A DNA stretch of 64,000 nucleotides from Pyxicephalus adspersus (GCF_032062135.1 NC_092861.1:3823120-3887119); one strand, 5' to 3'. Shown: positions 1 to 12,293, numbered from the stretch's first letter. Made by a program: numbers and translations. The notes: a model not told the origin generated them from the letters alone.

Positions 1-102
1 CTCCCCTGATCACTCCTGCAGCCCTAGAGGAGCTGTGACATGTGTTCTGTATCTGTAATACATGTCACAGCTCCTCTAGGGCTGCGGGAGTGATCAGGAG
101 AG
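1..102. repeat. Foldback (inverted repeat) element
   Basis: A 43-base arm at 1-43 is repeated in reverse complement at 60-102 with about one mismatch, around a 16-base spacer. The transcript would fold into a long hairpin. The sequence just after it (AGCGGAGCTGTCA) recurs beside a second foldback near 61970, so the two appear related. The window edge cuts the left side, so the true end is unknown. Confidence 0.85.
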
Positions 103-475
103 CGGAGCTGTCAACATAGCAAACCGCGTCCTAGGCGTTTCTAAAAGTTTTTTTACCGTTTTAAAGTTAAGCTTTAAAACGCTTGTAAAAGTGCAGAAAA
201 ACACATAAAAATGTGGTAGGAACGTTTATATGCGTTTTTAAAATCGTTCATGTAGACCCAGCCTAAAAGCTCCAACAATAAAAGGGCATAAGTAATTAGT
301 AAATAGTAAATTATAAACACCCCAACATAAAAAAGGACCTATCAACATACAACAAAAAACAAATGTAAAACCCAAAATACAAGTCAAAACAGTCAAGTCA
401 TTTTTAAGGAAAGCCTTGCAGCTAATAAAAAAGGCTATGGAAAGAATAGCAGTTAACAGCGTCCTCAGATTAACT
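103..475. repeat. MITE-like end and AT-rich non-coding DNA
   Basis: Bases 120-265 contain repeated CGTTTTTA/TAAAACG words and end in GTAGACCCAGCCT, which resembles the end of short non-autonomous hAT-like elements in frogs. This is a resemblance only. The rest is AT-rich and no gene is visible. Confidence 0.35.
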
Positions 476-735
476 TCAAAATAAAACAGAAGTAGAACAA
501 ATTAGTTTGTAATGGCAAGTATTGATTTTTTTTGCTATGACATCATCATTGATTGAGCTTATATACCCACCAAAATCGTGCCGCTGGAGGTTAAGTAATA
601 TGTTCTTGACCATTTGCTCATTTATCAATGCTATAATCTGGGGGCGAGCGCCATTGGATCGCAGTAATAGACCGTGCCCTGTGCTTTGAATGTGCGTCTT
701 GTGAACATTCATGCGTTCACTTGGTAAATTAGCCG

Positions 736-1075
736 AGATGGCCTTAAGACATAAGAAGAAGAAGCTGTGAGAAGTGGAGATCTTGAAGTATAGGAATATG
801 GAGAGTAGGGTCGATAACCAGATGTTAAAAAGAGCTGAGGTATATGGAGTATAAAGAGAAAACATAAGACATATTGAAATAAATAACTGAGACAACAAAT
901 TTGAAAAGCCAAGCAAAAAGTAAGCAATGTTATAGAAGATCCTTGGTATTCCAATTGAGATTATGATTTTGGCCATATCTGTTATTGATAGTTCCCTCAG
1001 CCAGTCAATGACATTCACAGTCACAATAAATGATTGTGTCCCCAGACCTGCCAAAACTAAAACTCCAAGCAAGGA
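736..1075 (-). pseudogene. TAS2R bitter taste receptor pseudogene (TM1-TM3 only)
   Basis: The minus-strand frame encodes the first three membrane segments of a TAS2R: a TM1 with FIVTVNVIDWL, the SIGIPRIF motif after the first loop, and the TM3 signature IWLSTLLSIFLYFKIS followed by FFFLCLKAI. After KAI the similarity to the intact genes in this window stops. The frame runs on for about 85 codons (to 476) through unrelated sequence, probably an insertion. There is no ATG at the expected N-terminus, and a stop lies five codons above the first Leu codon. TM4-TM7 are missing. A TAS2R-type 5' module follows at 1118-1285, so this was a genuine array member. It is a dead receptor gene. Confidence 0.85.
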
Positions 1076-1117
1076 AATCTTTATTTATAGTTCGAAAGGT
1101 GATTTCTTTGAATTTAA

Positions 1118-1285
1118 ATTGCAAACAGTAGTGGAGGCCCATTGGTTGTACTGATCGTTGTACAAATAAAGAAAATGAGAGTGAATCTGACACTTGCAAA
1201 GCAGAGGTGGGAGTTGGTACACATTTCAGAAACACCAGATGGAAAAAATGCTCTTGTTTATTGCAGGCACTAATATTATAGGGAA
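1118..1285 (-). promoter_or_regulatory. TAS2R 5' flank module (copy 1, degenerate)
   Basis: This copy has the order found upstream of the intact receptors: TTGCAAAC (octamer-like, degenerate), a CATTGG block, TTGTACAAATAAAG (the TATA-like block, mutated), then the CACCAGATGG and TTGTTTATTGCAGGCAC blocks. It belongs to the pseudogene at 736-1075. Confidence 0.6.
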
Positions 1286-1541
1286 AGCATAACATGTGTA
1301 TATATATATATATAGAGAAATATTTCATTTCCAAGGTTATTTCTATTCTTTATAAAGTTTTGAATATCATTAGATCTGGGATTTATCACGCGCTAAATAT
1401 AACTTACATCATCTTCTTATGTGTTAAGTTAGAAATGTTTATGGAGGACCTTATATATTCTATTCCCAGTGCTTAAGAGAGATAATTCAACACTTCTGTT
1501 TATATATATTTTTTATATGTAGTACCCTAACGCTCTCTGCA

Positions 1542-1579
1542 AATCCCTTAGGAAGCCAATAGGCGAAACGTGTAGGGTT
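1542..1579 (+). ncRNA. Hammerhead-ribozyme-like motif 1
   Basis: The order is arm AATCC, core CTTAGGA (one change from CTGANGA), stem-loop GCC-AATA-GGC, GAAA, short stem III AC-GT-GT, cleavage-site base A, then arm GGGTT. The outer arms can pair over five bases, including one G-U. The core change makes activity doubtful. Confidence 0.5.
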
Positions 1580-1690
1580 CCCTATACTCAGGGTTTGCTC
1601 TGTATATCTTTATGGTCCTATCTTCCAAGAAATTAATGGGAATAACCTATTAGCATGAATGTACTATCTGACCCTATACTAAAAATATAC

Positions 1691-2470
1691 TTAACCCCCT
1701 TAGCATTCTAATTCTGTCAGTTTTTTGATGCAAAAAGTGATCCTTTTTTTTTTTTGCATACAAATTTTTGTTTATATTGTGGGCCTGTAATTCTTAGGAT
1801 TAACTCCCGGGTATAACAATTATATTTATTTATGTAATAATCATAAATTATAATATNNNNNNNNNNNNNNNNNNNNNNNNNNNNNNNNNNNNNNNNNNNN
1901 NNNNNNNNNNNNNNNNNNNNNNNNNNNNNNNNNNNNNNNNNNNNNNNNNNNNNNNNNNNNNNNNNNNNNNNNNNNNNNNNNNNNNNNNNNNNNNNNNNNN
2001 NNNNNNNNNNNNNNNNNNNNNNNNNNNNNNNNNNNNNNNNNNNNNNNNNNNNNNNNNNNNNNNNNNNNNNNNNNNNNNNNNNNNNNNNNNNNNNNNNNNN
2101 NNNNNNNNNNNNNNNNNNNNNNNNNNNNNNNNNNNNNNNNNNNNNNNNNNNNNNNNNNNNNNNNNNNNNNNNNNNNNNNNNNNNNNNNNNNNNNNNNNNN
2201 NNNNNNNNNNNNNNNNNNNNNNNNNNNNNNNNNNNNNNNTTTTCTTAAAGCAATAATGTTTTTGCAAATACAATATTTAATACATTTAATAATAAACTTT
2301 AAATAAAAAAATACAAATATCTGTTAAAATAAGATTGCATAAAAAAAATACTGAAACCTGTTATATAACTGTATAATAGTATATAATATATAAATATTTC
2401 CTTGTATTGGACTCAATACAGCTATTTTATATTGAATCCAATGCAAAATTATTTGAATTTCCTGCCACAC
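1691..2470. mobile_element. TTAA-ended non-autonomous element (interrupted by gap)
   Basis: The left end TTAACCCCCTTAGC and the stretch 1745-1815 match the element at 35696-36520. The part after the gap (2249-2470) matches 63020-63240. The TTAA ends suggest a piggyBac-type target site, which is inferred. The gap hides the middle. The element abuts the LINE that follows. Confidence 0.6.
1857..2239. other. Assembly gap (N run)
   Basis: The run is 383 consecutive N. The length may be arbitrary. Anything called across it is unsupported. Confidence 0.99.
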
Positions 2471-2675
2471 CTCCCACACTTTAGAAGAACAGTTTCTATT
2501 CCAGACTCTTTCTGGTTCAGAAAGCATCAGGAAGACCAATGGGATTTGATTTTGTGTGATTAGAAGTTTGGATTGGGTGTTCCATTTGGGGGCGTGGCTC
2601 TGAGTTGCCTGAGCTCCACACGCTTTCTCCGTCTCCCGTACACAGCTCAGCCCAAAACTTACCTCAGAGCGAGGA

Positions 2676-3531
2676 ATGATGGTCCAGAAGCAGGGCAGGA
2701 CTGATCTCACGAAGACTTCAGCTTTTGCTGACACAAAAAGTTATCTTAAGTCAGAAATGGCTTCTTTGCATACTGACTTAACGCATACCTTGAACAGGGT
2801 GGAAGAGGCAGAAGATAGATTGGATATGCATGAAAAGGCTATAAGAGAGCTGTAAGAAGTAAATAAAAAATCAGCAAAAATACACTGCAGTTTATTTTAT
2901 CAGCTAGAGAATGCTGAAAACAGAGGCAGGAGAAACAACCTTAGGGTCAGGGGTCTTCCTGAAACCACTGGGTCTGACCAGGTAGAATCTACCATAAGGG
3001 GCATTTTTATGAAATACTTGGGCTTCCCCCCTACAGCTTCACTTCGGTTTGACAGAATACACAGGATACCTAGAGCAACAGCTGCTCCCCCTGATTTCTA
3101 TTGAGATGGTATTTGTCACTTGTATTATTTCTCTGATAAAGCTGCTATCCAAGAGAAATTCAAGGCATCCCCCTTGATTTTAATGGATGATCTATTATCA
3201 TATATCCTGACCTTGCTAAAGTTACACTGGATAGGCACAGGATGTTGCGCCCTTTATTGTTGTCATTAAAAGAAGGAGGCATTCAGTACTGCCTGGACTT
3301 TCCTGCATGTTTGATTACTAAGAAAGATGGCTGCTCCTTTATACTGTGCTTCCCAGAAGATTTAGAGCCATTTCTGCCGGTTTGGGTGTAGTAAAACCAG
3401 CACTTAAAGGCTGGCATGATAGGAAGCATATTGGTTTCACACCTCTTCATCAAGTAGCTTGTCAGAAGAAACAACGTAAACGGCTTCGCCAACGAATGGA
3501 GACCATAGTACTTATTTCAGCAGGGGACTGA
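2676..3531 (+). pseudogene. LINE ORF1 protein relic
   Basis: The frame opens at ATG 2676 (or the adjacent 2679). It gives a Lys/Glu-rich, heptad-like stretch of about 60 residues consistent with an ORF1p coiled coil, interrupted by a TAA. It continues with LENAENRGRRNNLRVRGLPE, close to the start of the L1 ORF1p RNA-recognition domain, and then with a RIHRIPRA segment. Further stops occur near 3102. The C-terminal part (about 3346-3531) is basic and ends at a TGA before ORF2. The element's ORF1p would bind element RNA as a trimer; this copy cannot encode it. Confidence 0.75.
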
Positions 3532-3639
3532 CTATTTGTAATGAATGCTGGCTGCATATTTTGATAATTTTTCTTTTTTTAGTGTGTCTTTGTAAGAAAA
3601 AATGTCTTGGTAATTTTTGTCTGTGTATTTGTCTATTAA

Positions 3640-6255
3640 GAGGAATGCCAAAGCTTAAGGTTAAATTCACTGAGGGGTTTGCAAAGTCCTTTGGTACTTA
3701 TGGTTCTTTTTTCCCATACTTTGTCTTTGGACCATACACCTTTGATCTCCTATAATGTGAAGGGCTTGCATTCGACTACTAACAGGCATCAGGTCTTGAA
3801 TGAGCTCCATTCATTAAGAGGGGGCATTCATTTTTTAAGGGAGACACCCCTACCCTTTTATTCTAATGTTAGACTGTTCTCAAGACACTATCCTCAGTGC
3901 TTCTATGGCTTTTAACAATCTGGGAGATCACGGCAGGTACTTATTGGGTTTTTTTAGAGGTATTTAATTTAACTTAATTTAATCAGTAACCGACCCCAAT
4001 GGTAGGTTTCTGTTCATAAAGGGTAGGTTGTTTGATCAAATTTGCACTTTGGCTAATATTTATTGCTCTAATAAACATGAAATACCAATTCTTCTGAGTA
4101 CTTGGTGTAGTTTGAGGAGGTTTCAGGAAGGGCTACTAGTGGTAGCAGGGGAGTCTAAAGTGGCACTTGAGTCCCTGCTTGACACTTCATCTGGTAAATC
4201 ATGCCTTCCATTTGGGCAAGTTCTCAACTTAAAGAAACTGTTACATAATATGCAATTGAAAGATATATGGCAGGTTTTACCTCCAATCGATAAGGATTTT
4301 ACTTTTTTCTCTCCCGTGCATGACTCATATTCACGCATTGATATGATTTTTGTTGATCATTATCATTTGGATAGACTTGTTAGTGCAGAAATATCTCCTC
4401 GTACTAAATCTGACCATGCAGCAGTAAAAGTCTCGATGTGTTTGGGGTCGCCAGTGCCTCCACCATACAGATTGCATCTCAATGATTCCCTGTTGAAGGA
4501 TAATGATATTGATACTGATATTTCTAGTGAGTTGCATAATTTCTTTAGAGAAAGTGTTGAAGATCACATTGTCCCAGCCCACATTTGGGAAGCACATAAA
4601 GTTATAATTAGAGGTACATTTATGGCTTATCCGGCTTGTAAGAAGAGAGAGAATAATCGTAGAATAAATTAATTATTAGAACAGATTACACAGTTAGGAG
4701 CAGTACATAAACACTCGCAGTGGAACCCTCAGGCTGTAAAACTGACACAACTGACACAGCTAAAGCAAATTTCAGATGCTAAAGCTAAATATGCTATTTC
4801 TAAGGTTGCTAAAAGATTTTATGAGTGGGGGAATAAACCAGGTAAAGATTTAGCAAATGCTTTAAGGAATGAGAAAGCAGTTTCCTATTTATCTAGGATT
4901 AAAAATAAACCGGGGGAGATGGTCCATCATCCGAGGGGGATGGCCGAGTTCTACCAGGAGCTTTACCAGGTGAGGGCGGGGTAGACCCCAGAAACTTTGG
5001 CCATAGGGAAGGAAAAGATTATAATGTACCTTAAAAGAGTGAAGTTACCTAATGTTCCTCCCGAAAAACTTCTCAAATTAGAACGTTAAAATTACAGAGA
5101 GTGAACTGAGCGCAGCTAATAATTCATCCCCTGCTGAAAAGACTCCAGGACCTGGTGGCTTGTCATGGAAATATTATAAACAGTATAAAGATATTCTTCT
5201 TTCTCATTTTTGTAGATATGTCAATGATCTAACGGTGGGTGGTTCTATGTGTAAAGATACGTTTAGGGCACATATTTCGGTACTGCCCAAACTTGGTAAA
5301 GACCCTACCGTTTGTTCTAGTTTTTGCCCAATCTCCTTACCTAATGTAGATGTAAAACTATATGCGAAGGTATTGTCTCGAAGAATTCAGGCTATCATTC
5401 CTGTGTGGGTCCATCAGGACCAATCAGGTTTTATTCCAGGAAGAAAGGCTAGGGACAATTCCACAAGGGTTTTATCCTTTTTGCAATATGTTTACAGGCA
5501 CAGCCAGCCCACCTTTTTCTTTTCCATGAATGCAGAAAAAGCATTTGAACACGTGGACTGGCTGTATCTATCTTTGACCTTGAAACATTTGGGCCTTGGG
5601 CCCAAAATACTGGAATGGATTATGGCCCTTAATGCTCATCCATCTGCTTGTGTCTGTGTAAACAGAACATTATCGACACCTTTTACCATTATATAATGGG
5701 GCCAGACAAGGTTGTCCATTATCACCTCTGCTTTTTGCCATATCTCTGGAACCTTTTTTGAATACAGTGCATTTAAATATTAATATACAGGGGGATAAAG
5801 TTGGCAAAACAGAACATAAATTAGCTGCATATGTGGAAGATATTTTGTTTGTAATTTAAAAACCTGAATTTTCTCTCTCTAATTTGCTGGTGTTTTCCCG
5901 ATTTTGGATATTTGTCTTATTTTAAGATCAATTTACCTAAATCAGAAATACTAAATGTAAATTTATCAAGGTCATTGGAGCTCAGATTAAAAAATGGTGC
6001 CAAACATCATTAACATAACTAGGTATTGAAATTACAGCTACACTGACATGCTTGTATGGGGCAAACTATGTCCCTTTGTTGAATTGCAATTACGAAGGAC
6101 ATTCAACGTTGGAAACAGCTGCACCTCTCTTGGATAGGGAGAGTTAACGTGGTGAAGATGAATGTTTTACCTAGGGCATTATGTTGCCCATACAGATCTC
6201 TTCCTCATTTTGTAAATGTCTTAACAAATTGGTAACATCATTCATTTGGTATCCC
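3640..6255 (+). pseudogene. LINE ORF2 (endonuclease and reverse transcriptase) relic
   Basis: The endonuclease start is recognisable near 3746 (ISYNVKGLHS, then FLRETPL), and its end near 4330-4430 (SRIDMIFVDH and SDHAAVKV, the usual SDH motif). The reverse transcriptase part runs 5160-6200: LPKLGKDPT, PISLPNVDVKLYAKVLSRRI, DQSGFIPGR and FSMNAEKAFEHVDW. The catalytic box near 5826-5850 reads YVEDILFV rather than the usual F/YADD, so a metal-binding Asp is replaced by Glu. Several stops and shifts separate the segments. The thumb region near 6130-6250 (INKL-like, SFIWYP) is the last recognisable part. This copy is dead. Confidence 0.85.
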
Positions 6256-7330
6256 GAGATAGCTAGGAATTCATCAAAAATACTAATCTTCCAGGAATGG
6301 GAATTTTCAGTGATCGGTCTAATGGCATCTCCTCACAATGCACAAGTACCCATGTTTTTTTTACCAGATTCCATTGCAGTCAGGCATTTATGCATGATGA
6401 CTTCTCCATCAGGTGGAACTTCCCAGTCCTTTATGTGTACCCCCGGTACCATTCATTTTAAAGGGCCTCCTGAAAATCAGGAGAGAAGTGAGCAGAGCGA
6501 TAATAATTTTTCCACATTGGCCGAGAAGACTATGGTATTCGCTGGTGAATCAGATGTTGATAGCCACACCCTGGCCCCTTCCAGATCAGGAAAATCTGTT
6601 GATATGGGGGGTTTAAAGCAGACCAGCACTATATCACTGGAAACTGACTGCTTATCTATTGAATGGGATAGATATCTAGCAGCAGATGTGCCACACAGAG
6701 TTGCTGAAACTCTTTTAAAAGCCTAAAAGGCTGAAACTAACAAAATGTACTCCAGAATTTGTACTTACAGCAATTACATCAGCTAGGAGAGTCTCAGAGC
6801 TTCAGTCACTATCAATAAAGGAACCTTACTGTTAAATTTCTGCAGAAAGAGTATGCTTACGTTCTTCTCCACAAGCGTTACCAAAAGATTAATCGGCTTT
6901 CCACATGAATTGGGAAACAGCACTACATCAATGAAGGAAGTTCAGAAGGAAATACAAGAAGAAAATGATGGTTCAGAAAAATTCGACATAATCCAGATAA
7001 TGTCCACACATATACAGAGAACACAGAGCTTTGGAAAATAAGATAGCATGTTCATATATCATTGCAAATATAAAAGAGGTCAACCAGCTCCTGCAAGAAT
7101 CATTTCTTTCTGGTTTCTGGAAACGATTAGGCATGCTTACACCCATATGGGCTTGACTCCACCACAAGAAATTAAATTAAAGCCCACTCAACAAGGAGCA
7201 TGCCTGCATCCTGGGCTTCCTACGCAAAAGTTTCAATGGAAATGATTTGCAAAGCAGCCAGTTGAAAGTCACCCAATACATTCATTAGACATTATAAATT
7301 GAATGTCTTCTCCAATACGGATTCAACATT
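6256..7330 (+). pseudogene. DIRS-type tyrosine-recombinase retrotransposon relic
   Basis: The first part resembles the RNase H end of DIRS Pol: EWEFSVIGLMASPHNAQVPMFF-like text from about 6290, YVYPPVPFILKGLLKIRRE near 6440, and HWPRRLWYSLV near 6510. The second part resembles the tyrosine recombinase: LLKA-x-KAETNK near 6715, SARRVSELQ near 6780, and the C-terminal segment near 7150-7310 with a GLTPP box, a WASYAKVSMEMICKAASW-like helix and an HYKLNV end with the nucleophile Tyr. Frameshifts and stops break it throughout. DIRS elements integrate with a recombinase instead of an integrase and are common in amphibians. Split direct repeats were not found, so only a fragment remains. Confidence 0.75.
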
Positions 7331-7545
7331 TGGCTTATCCGTAATACATTCAGCATTGAAAAAAAAAGATTTAAAAAAAAAAGAAAAGAAAAGGGGATAT
7401 ACATGTGTATAAATATAATATTAGAAATAAATATATAGGGTCATTTGTGCAGCAATATAAACTGATGTTGAGTAAATTTTTTCTGTTTTCACCCTTCCTT
7501 TAAGTTTTTATTTGCTTACCACATCTCCATAGATGCGCTGGCAAG
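7331..7545. other. A-rich tract and non-coding DNA
   Basis: An A-rich stretch at 7357-7394 follows the DIRS relic. Nothing else is recognisable. Confidence 0.5.
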
Positions 7546-7807
7546 AGTAGTGCAAGGAAAAGGGAAAATTGTTGTCATACTTACCTGTAATTTTCCTTTC
7601 CTGGCAACTCCTCTTGACAGCGCAGTTCCTTCCCTTTTTTTGTCCTGTTGCACGATATGACACTGGGAGGACTAGGAGGTAGGACCTTTTTATCTGGATA
7701 GGTGGTCCTGGGGGTGCTCAAAGGGGCGGAGATGACCCATAGGTGCGCTGCCAGGAGGAGTTGCTAGGAAAGAAAAATTACAGGTAAGTATGATAACAAT
7801 TTTCCCT
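7546..7807. mobile_element. Short MITE with about 50-bp inverted ends
   Basis: The arm at 7562-7613 is the reverse complement of the arm at 7757-7807 with few mismatches. A further TGCGCTGCCA block lies beside each arm. Each arm carries CAGGTAAGTAT, a perfect vertebrate 5' splice-site consensus, pointing outward on the plus strand in the right arm and on the minus strand in the left arm. There is no coding capacity. The superfamily is not assigned because the duplicated target was not clear. Confidence 0.75.
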
Positions 7808-10325
7808 TTTTATTGCAGTAGTTTTAATAATATAATTATGCCTTTATCTTTTATCCTATCATCTTTCTGATATCTAATTGGGATAAAAAAATTTCATGTT
7901 CATTGAGTCATAAAGTTATCACCGCCACCACTTCTAAAAACAAGGTCCAGGAGCCTTACCATTAAACTAGCAGTCAGTTTTACAAGGGACAATTATGAAG
8001 AATGTTCTGATGTCTAGTTGAGACAAGTAGATTTTCAGTTATATTTATGTTACATAATTTACAATGGGATTACGTCTTTGATCTCTTTAGCAAAAGGTCC
8101 AGGGGCTTTTCTGTGGCAATAGCAGTGTTTTGCTGTGCAAAATTTTAATTGTGGTTCAATAGTAGTAATATGTATATATTTTTCAAATCAAAAATGAATA
8201 AAAAATTACACAGAAAGATGAACAGGCAAACAAGCACCAATGAAAACATTAGAGACATCAACAATACAGGCAAACTATTGGCCTACTTTAGGAATACAGC
8301 AATAACTTGCACAATATTATTTGTTACGTAGTTTCACTTTAGGATTTCAGCCATTTCTGCTTCTCCCCTCGTTTCTGTCTCTACCCCATTCTCTCCCTGT
8401 TAGGTCAGTTTGTATCTCATCCCATTGTCCCACCAGGTTTCGCCCAGCACCCATCTCCTGTTTTACTAGGAAATTAGACATATGTGTGTGTGTGTGTAAA
8501 TATATAAATATATTAATGTGTGCATGTACATATAGCGGTTCTTTTTGTTCCTTGGGGTTCCTGGGGTTTTGGGTCGACTGACATTTTTTTGATCCAACAG
8601 GTAAACAGGTGAACAGTCCTTAAACTGTCACTTTATCATTATGAATTGTGATATATGGTAAAGTGATTAGAAGCAATCAACAAAATTCTGACCTAGCAAA
8701 TCAAATAGATGATCTTTGGGAAGCAAAATCCATCAATCTAGTGAACTGATAACTTCAGCTTTATTGTTCCCAGTTATCTTCAAAGCTATAGAGAAACATT
8801 CCTATATGTTTTGGAGAGCATAAGAGTGGGAAATGTTAAGATATGGTCAGTGGCTGTCACCCAAGGAGAGGAAGTATTTTAAGTAAAGGATCAACATGTG
8901 AAAAAAAACCCTTTAGCTCTTGAAAATTGTGCTGTTAGCTGTTCTTAGATGCATACAAACTGCTGCTATGCTCCCAGGAGTGACAAACCTCATTGCAAAC
9001 TATCCCATTTGCACACATTGTTCTTGTGGTTTCAGTGAGTTACTTCCTTCCTCAAGATGAGGAAAAACAACCACATGGCCAGAAGCAATATGTAGCATTC
9101 AGGAACCAATCCACAACCCCACCCAAGCACAAAATGGTTTCCAACCACTTTTATTAGGTTTTAATGGAAGCAGTTGGGAGCATGGCTTAGCCTTTGGTAC
9201 AATGCTGTGGTCAAATGAAATGGTGCAACTACTACATCTGCACTGGTAACCTGCAGTATTATATACTTTTGTTTTTTGTGTTTTTTTTTTACATTTTAAC
9301 AACTGCTAAGATGCCACTGTATGATCCACACAAATAGGGTGTTGTTTTGAGGCCAAATCAGATTGTAGAAAATGTTCACTTTCATAAATGCTCACTTTAG
9401 TGAATATTGTAAAACTTCACCCCACTTTGAGAACTCAATAAATCAGGGATGTCTTACTTCTATCTTCAGTGCCAGGCTTTTAGTATTTCATATTTTTCAA
9501 CATTTTTAGTATTTCTCTAACAGACAGCAAATTTAGTAGAGAATGTAAATTCTGTACTGTATGTGGCCCTCAAGGACTAGGACTGGACAACCCTCCTGTA
9601 ATGAAGGTTCAAAGTCTACAAGCAGACCTTAAGTCTAACAATGACTTAAGCTAAAACATTACTTTCTCATAATTTAACAAGTTTTGCTTACTTTCCAGGT
9701 ATAATTAATAGCTCCCAGTTTTCATATTAGTGTTTGGGCTTCATGCCATTTAGTGATGTTCCAGCATGATCTACCACTTTGAATAATGGGAAGGGCTATG
9801 TCAATACTCACCTGATAAAAGTGTCACCACTGTTTATACTAGGCCTGCACTGACACTTGTCATCGGGCACAGAGCCAGAGAACTGGGAGAGAGCAAGAGA
9901 ATGGCTGCAGTACCCATACATATAGAGCTGGCCCCAACACATATTTTTTTTTAAATCACTTTGCAAGAAAATAGCTCCACTTTAATATTCATTTAATGAC
10001 TTCTATCTTCATTAAATCAGTAGCTTTCTTAACTCATTCCTTCTTGTCTATCTCCCTTATTTCTCTCATTATTAAAGCTTCTTATTTTCTCTCTAACATA
10101 ATTATGAACAAGATGAAGCTTTTGGCATAATGACCAGATGTCTTTAGGCAATTTAAAGAAACTACTCTTCATAATATCTTACATTAATTGCAACATTTGT
10201 CCTTCTCCATAGACTGATTCTTGTAACTGGGTCAGAAAAGGTCTTTGGCCTGGGAGGCAAACACAATAAGCTGGTCCTATCATGGCAACAAAAAGCTCCA
10301 TTGGACCTAAACTCCCCCATACAAA
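7808..10325. other. Non-coding interval
   Basis: No coding signal, RNA gene or clear repeat was recognised. A short (TG)n tract lies at 8482-8497. Short open frames here have no protein resemblance and no array context. Confidence 0.5.
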
Positions 10326-10746
10326 GGGGCTGATTTACTAAAGAAATTGAGGCTATTTACATACTATGTTTATCACCTTGCAAGGGATAGTTTACTTAGT
10401 TTGGTGAATGGGGTGCGCGTTGCAAAGAATACCCAATCATGCTCAAGGAAATCATAAAAAACAGGATTTTTTCCTTGTACATGATCGGATAGTGAAAGTC
10501 AGTAGAGCTTTATTCCATTTCATAAGCTAAGTGAAGTATCCTCTTTATTTCAATTTTCTTTGTGAACAGCTTAATATTCAATAACTATCCTGGTGTGGAT
10601 TTTTCTGGGGTGGATTAGGGTCTTCTCTGATTGCCAGTCTAGCAGCATAGATTGTTTCTACTGACATGCTGAACAAAAAGTGAACTAGACTCTTAGCTGT
10701 ACATCTGGTGCCCTTTTCACTCCGAGCTTTCATAAATCAGGGCCAT
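10326..10746. mobile_element. MITE with GGGGCTGATTTACTAAA / CATAAATCAGGGCCA ends
   Basis: The terminal words are inverted relative to each other, in the style of the TGATTTATTAAAG foldback family found elsewhere in this window, but the interior differs. There is no coding capacity. Confidence 0.55.
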
Positions 10747-12293
10747 AGACTTACATTATGCATTAGTCTCTAGATTCCTATTCTGCCATATTAGAATTTT
10801 AGCAAACCTGCTACAGCATTATAGTGGAGAGTCCAATGATACTTCACTGTAAACATCTTTTGGAGGCACTATACCCTCCTGACCTTGCACAATAAGGATA
10901 GTACACTTCTCAACAGGATCATTTAAGTGTTAACAGTTTTCTTGATAATTAATATCTTCTATAAATCTAAAGTGGAGTGACACATCCTAAACATTTTATT
11001 GAATATAATAACATGTTGTTCATGTACATACCTCAATACTACTCTGACCCATATGAGGTCAAGGGTATTTGGATGCATTTTAGCACATTGATTCACACTG
11101 TTCATATATTTAATACCAGTATATACCTGATATTGTAATACTTAAGCAAGACATTTTTACTGATTTAGATACAACCACTGTAAGCGACAAATACATGTTG
11201 TCAAAGTAACACCCCTGAGGAAGCCATGTTTGGGGAAACGTGTCGGGTACAACTAGCAACATGAATCTATGGTTAAAAATCTGTATAGCAAGTAAATGTA
11301 TATGATTGACGAGTTGCTGCAGTGCCCTAGCTCTAGTGCCCCCCAGGGGCCTATGTTGGACCACAAGAAACTATTGTGGTCCAAATTGAACTTGTAATAC
11401 TCCGTATTGTATTCAGTAACCCTAGGGCTCAAGTCACAGTGTTTCAGACCACTAGATTGTATGTTGTATGGCCTATTTTTGAATGTATGTTATTTTTCAC
11501 TATGTTACTTTTACAATACAAATACATTGTTTGTGCCGAAAACCCCGCTCCATCTCTCTCTTTGTTTTTTGACTATCTTACATATTTGAAGGTAGGCACA
11601 TAAATTATTCCTAAAGCAACATTGATCCAATATTCTAAATACAAGTTGAGACATCAGTTCTGAATGTAAACTTCTGTTTAAATATGTGGTCCCTGATTCA
11701 ATAAACCCATTTTCTTCATTGTTTCTTTTAGGGGTATGTTCCATCTTAAATATTCCACCCCTGCCCACTGCTGGTGCTTTTGGACTGGGTTGCATGGTAA
11801 AATCTTTGTTGTGCGCTGCACTATACTATTAGTTTATACTACAGTTACTTAAGTGAAAGCACCATTAGACTTTTTTTCACATTAATACTTGTTAAAGCAA
11901 ATAACTTTATTCAAACCCAAACTAAAACACAGACTATACAATTCATTAACAGAAATAAGAAAACTAAAAACAACCATATATACTCAACTACAAACCAACC
12001 TGAATAATAATTAAGATAATAATTGAGATGCTTACGTTCACCTACGTTATGTATTATTGTGAAAACCTTGGAATTTTTTTTATATTGATCACTCTGTATA
12101 GAGGCAGCATCTATGTCTAATACAAAATGCCCAATATGCAAATATTTTACATTATATGCCTTCTCATTTCCTGAAGAAGCAGATTGGCAAAGAAATAAAT
12201 TGTTTATTTCCTTCTTATTTGTATTGTATTGTATGTGTTGTATGGAATTTTGTTTGATAATTCAATGATCCAGTATAAAGATGAAGAACTATA

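Larger units (their letters stand above)
2475..6255 (+). mobile_element. Degenerate L1/Tx1-type LINE retrotransposon
   Basis: The element has a GC-richer 5' leader (about 2475-2675), an ORF1 relic and an ORF2 relic in the order usual for L1-clade LINEs. Both reading frames are broken by stops and shifts. The 3' end is lost: the sequence switches near 6255 to a DIRS-type element, and no poly-A tail is visible. Frog genomes carry many Tx1/L1 lineages; the exact clade cannot be set by eye. Confidence 0.85.

Noticed and set aside
1848..2273. Open frame of 141 codons across the gap
   Set aside because: It is almost entirely unknown bases; nothing is translated from real sequence.
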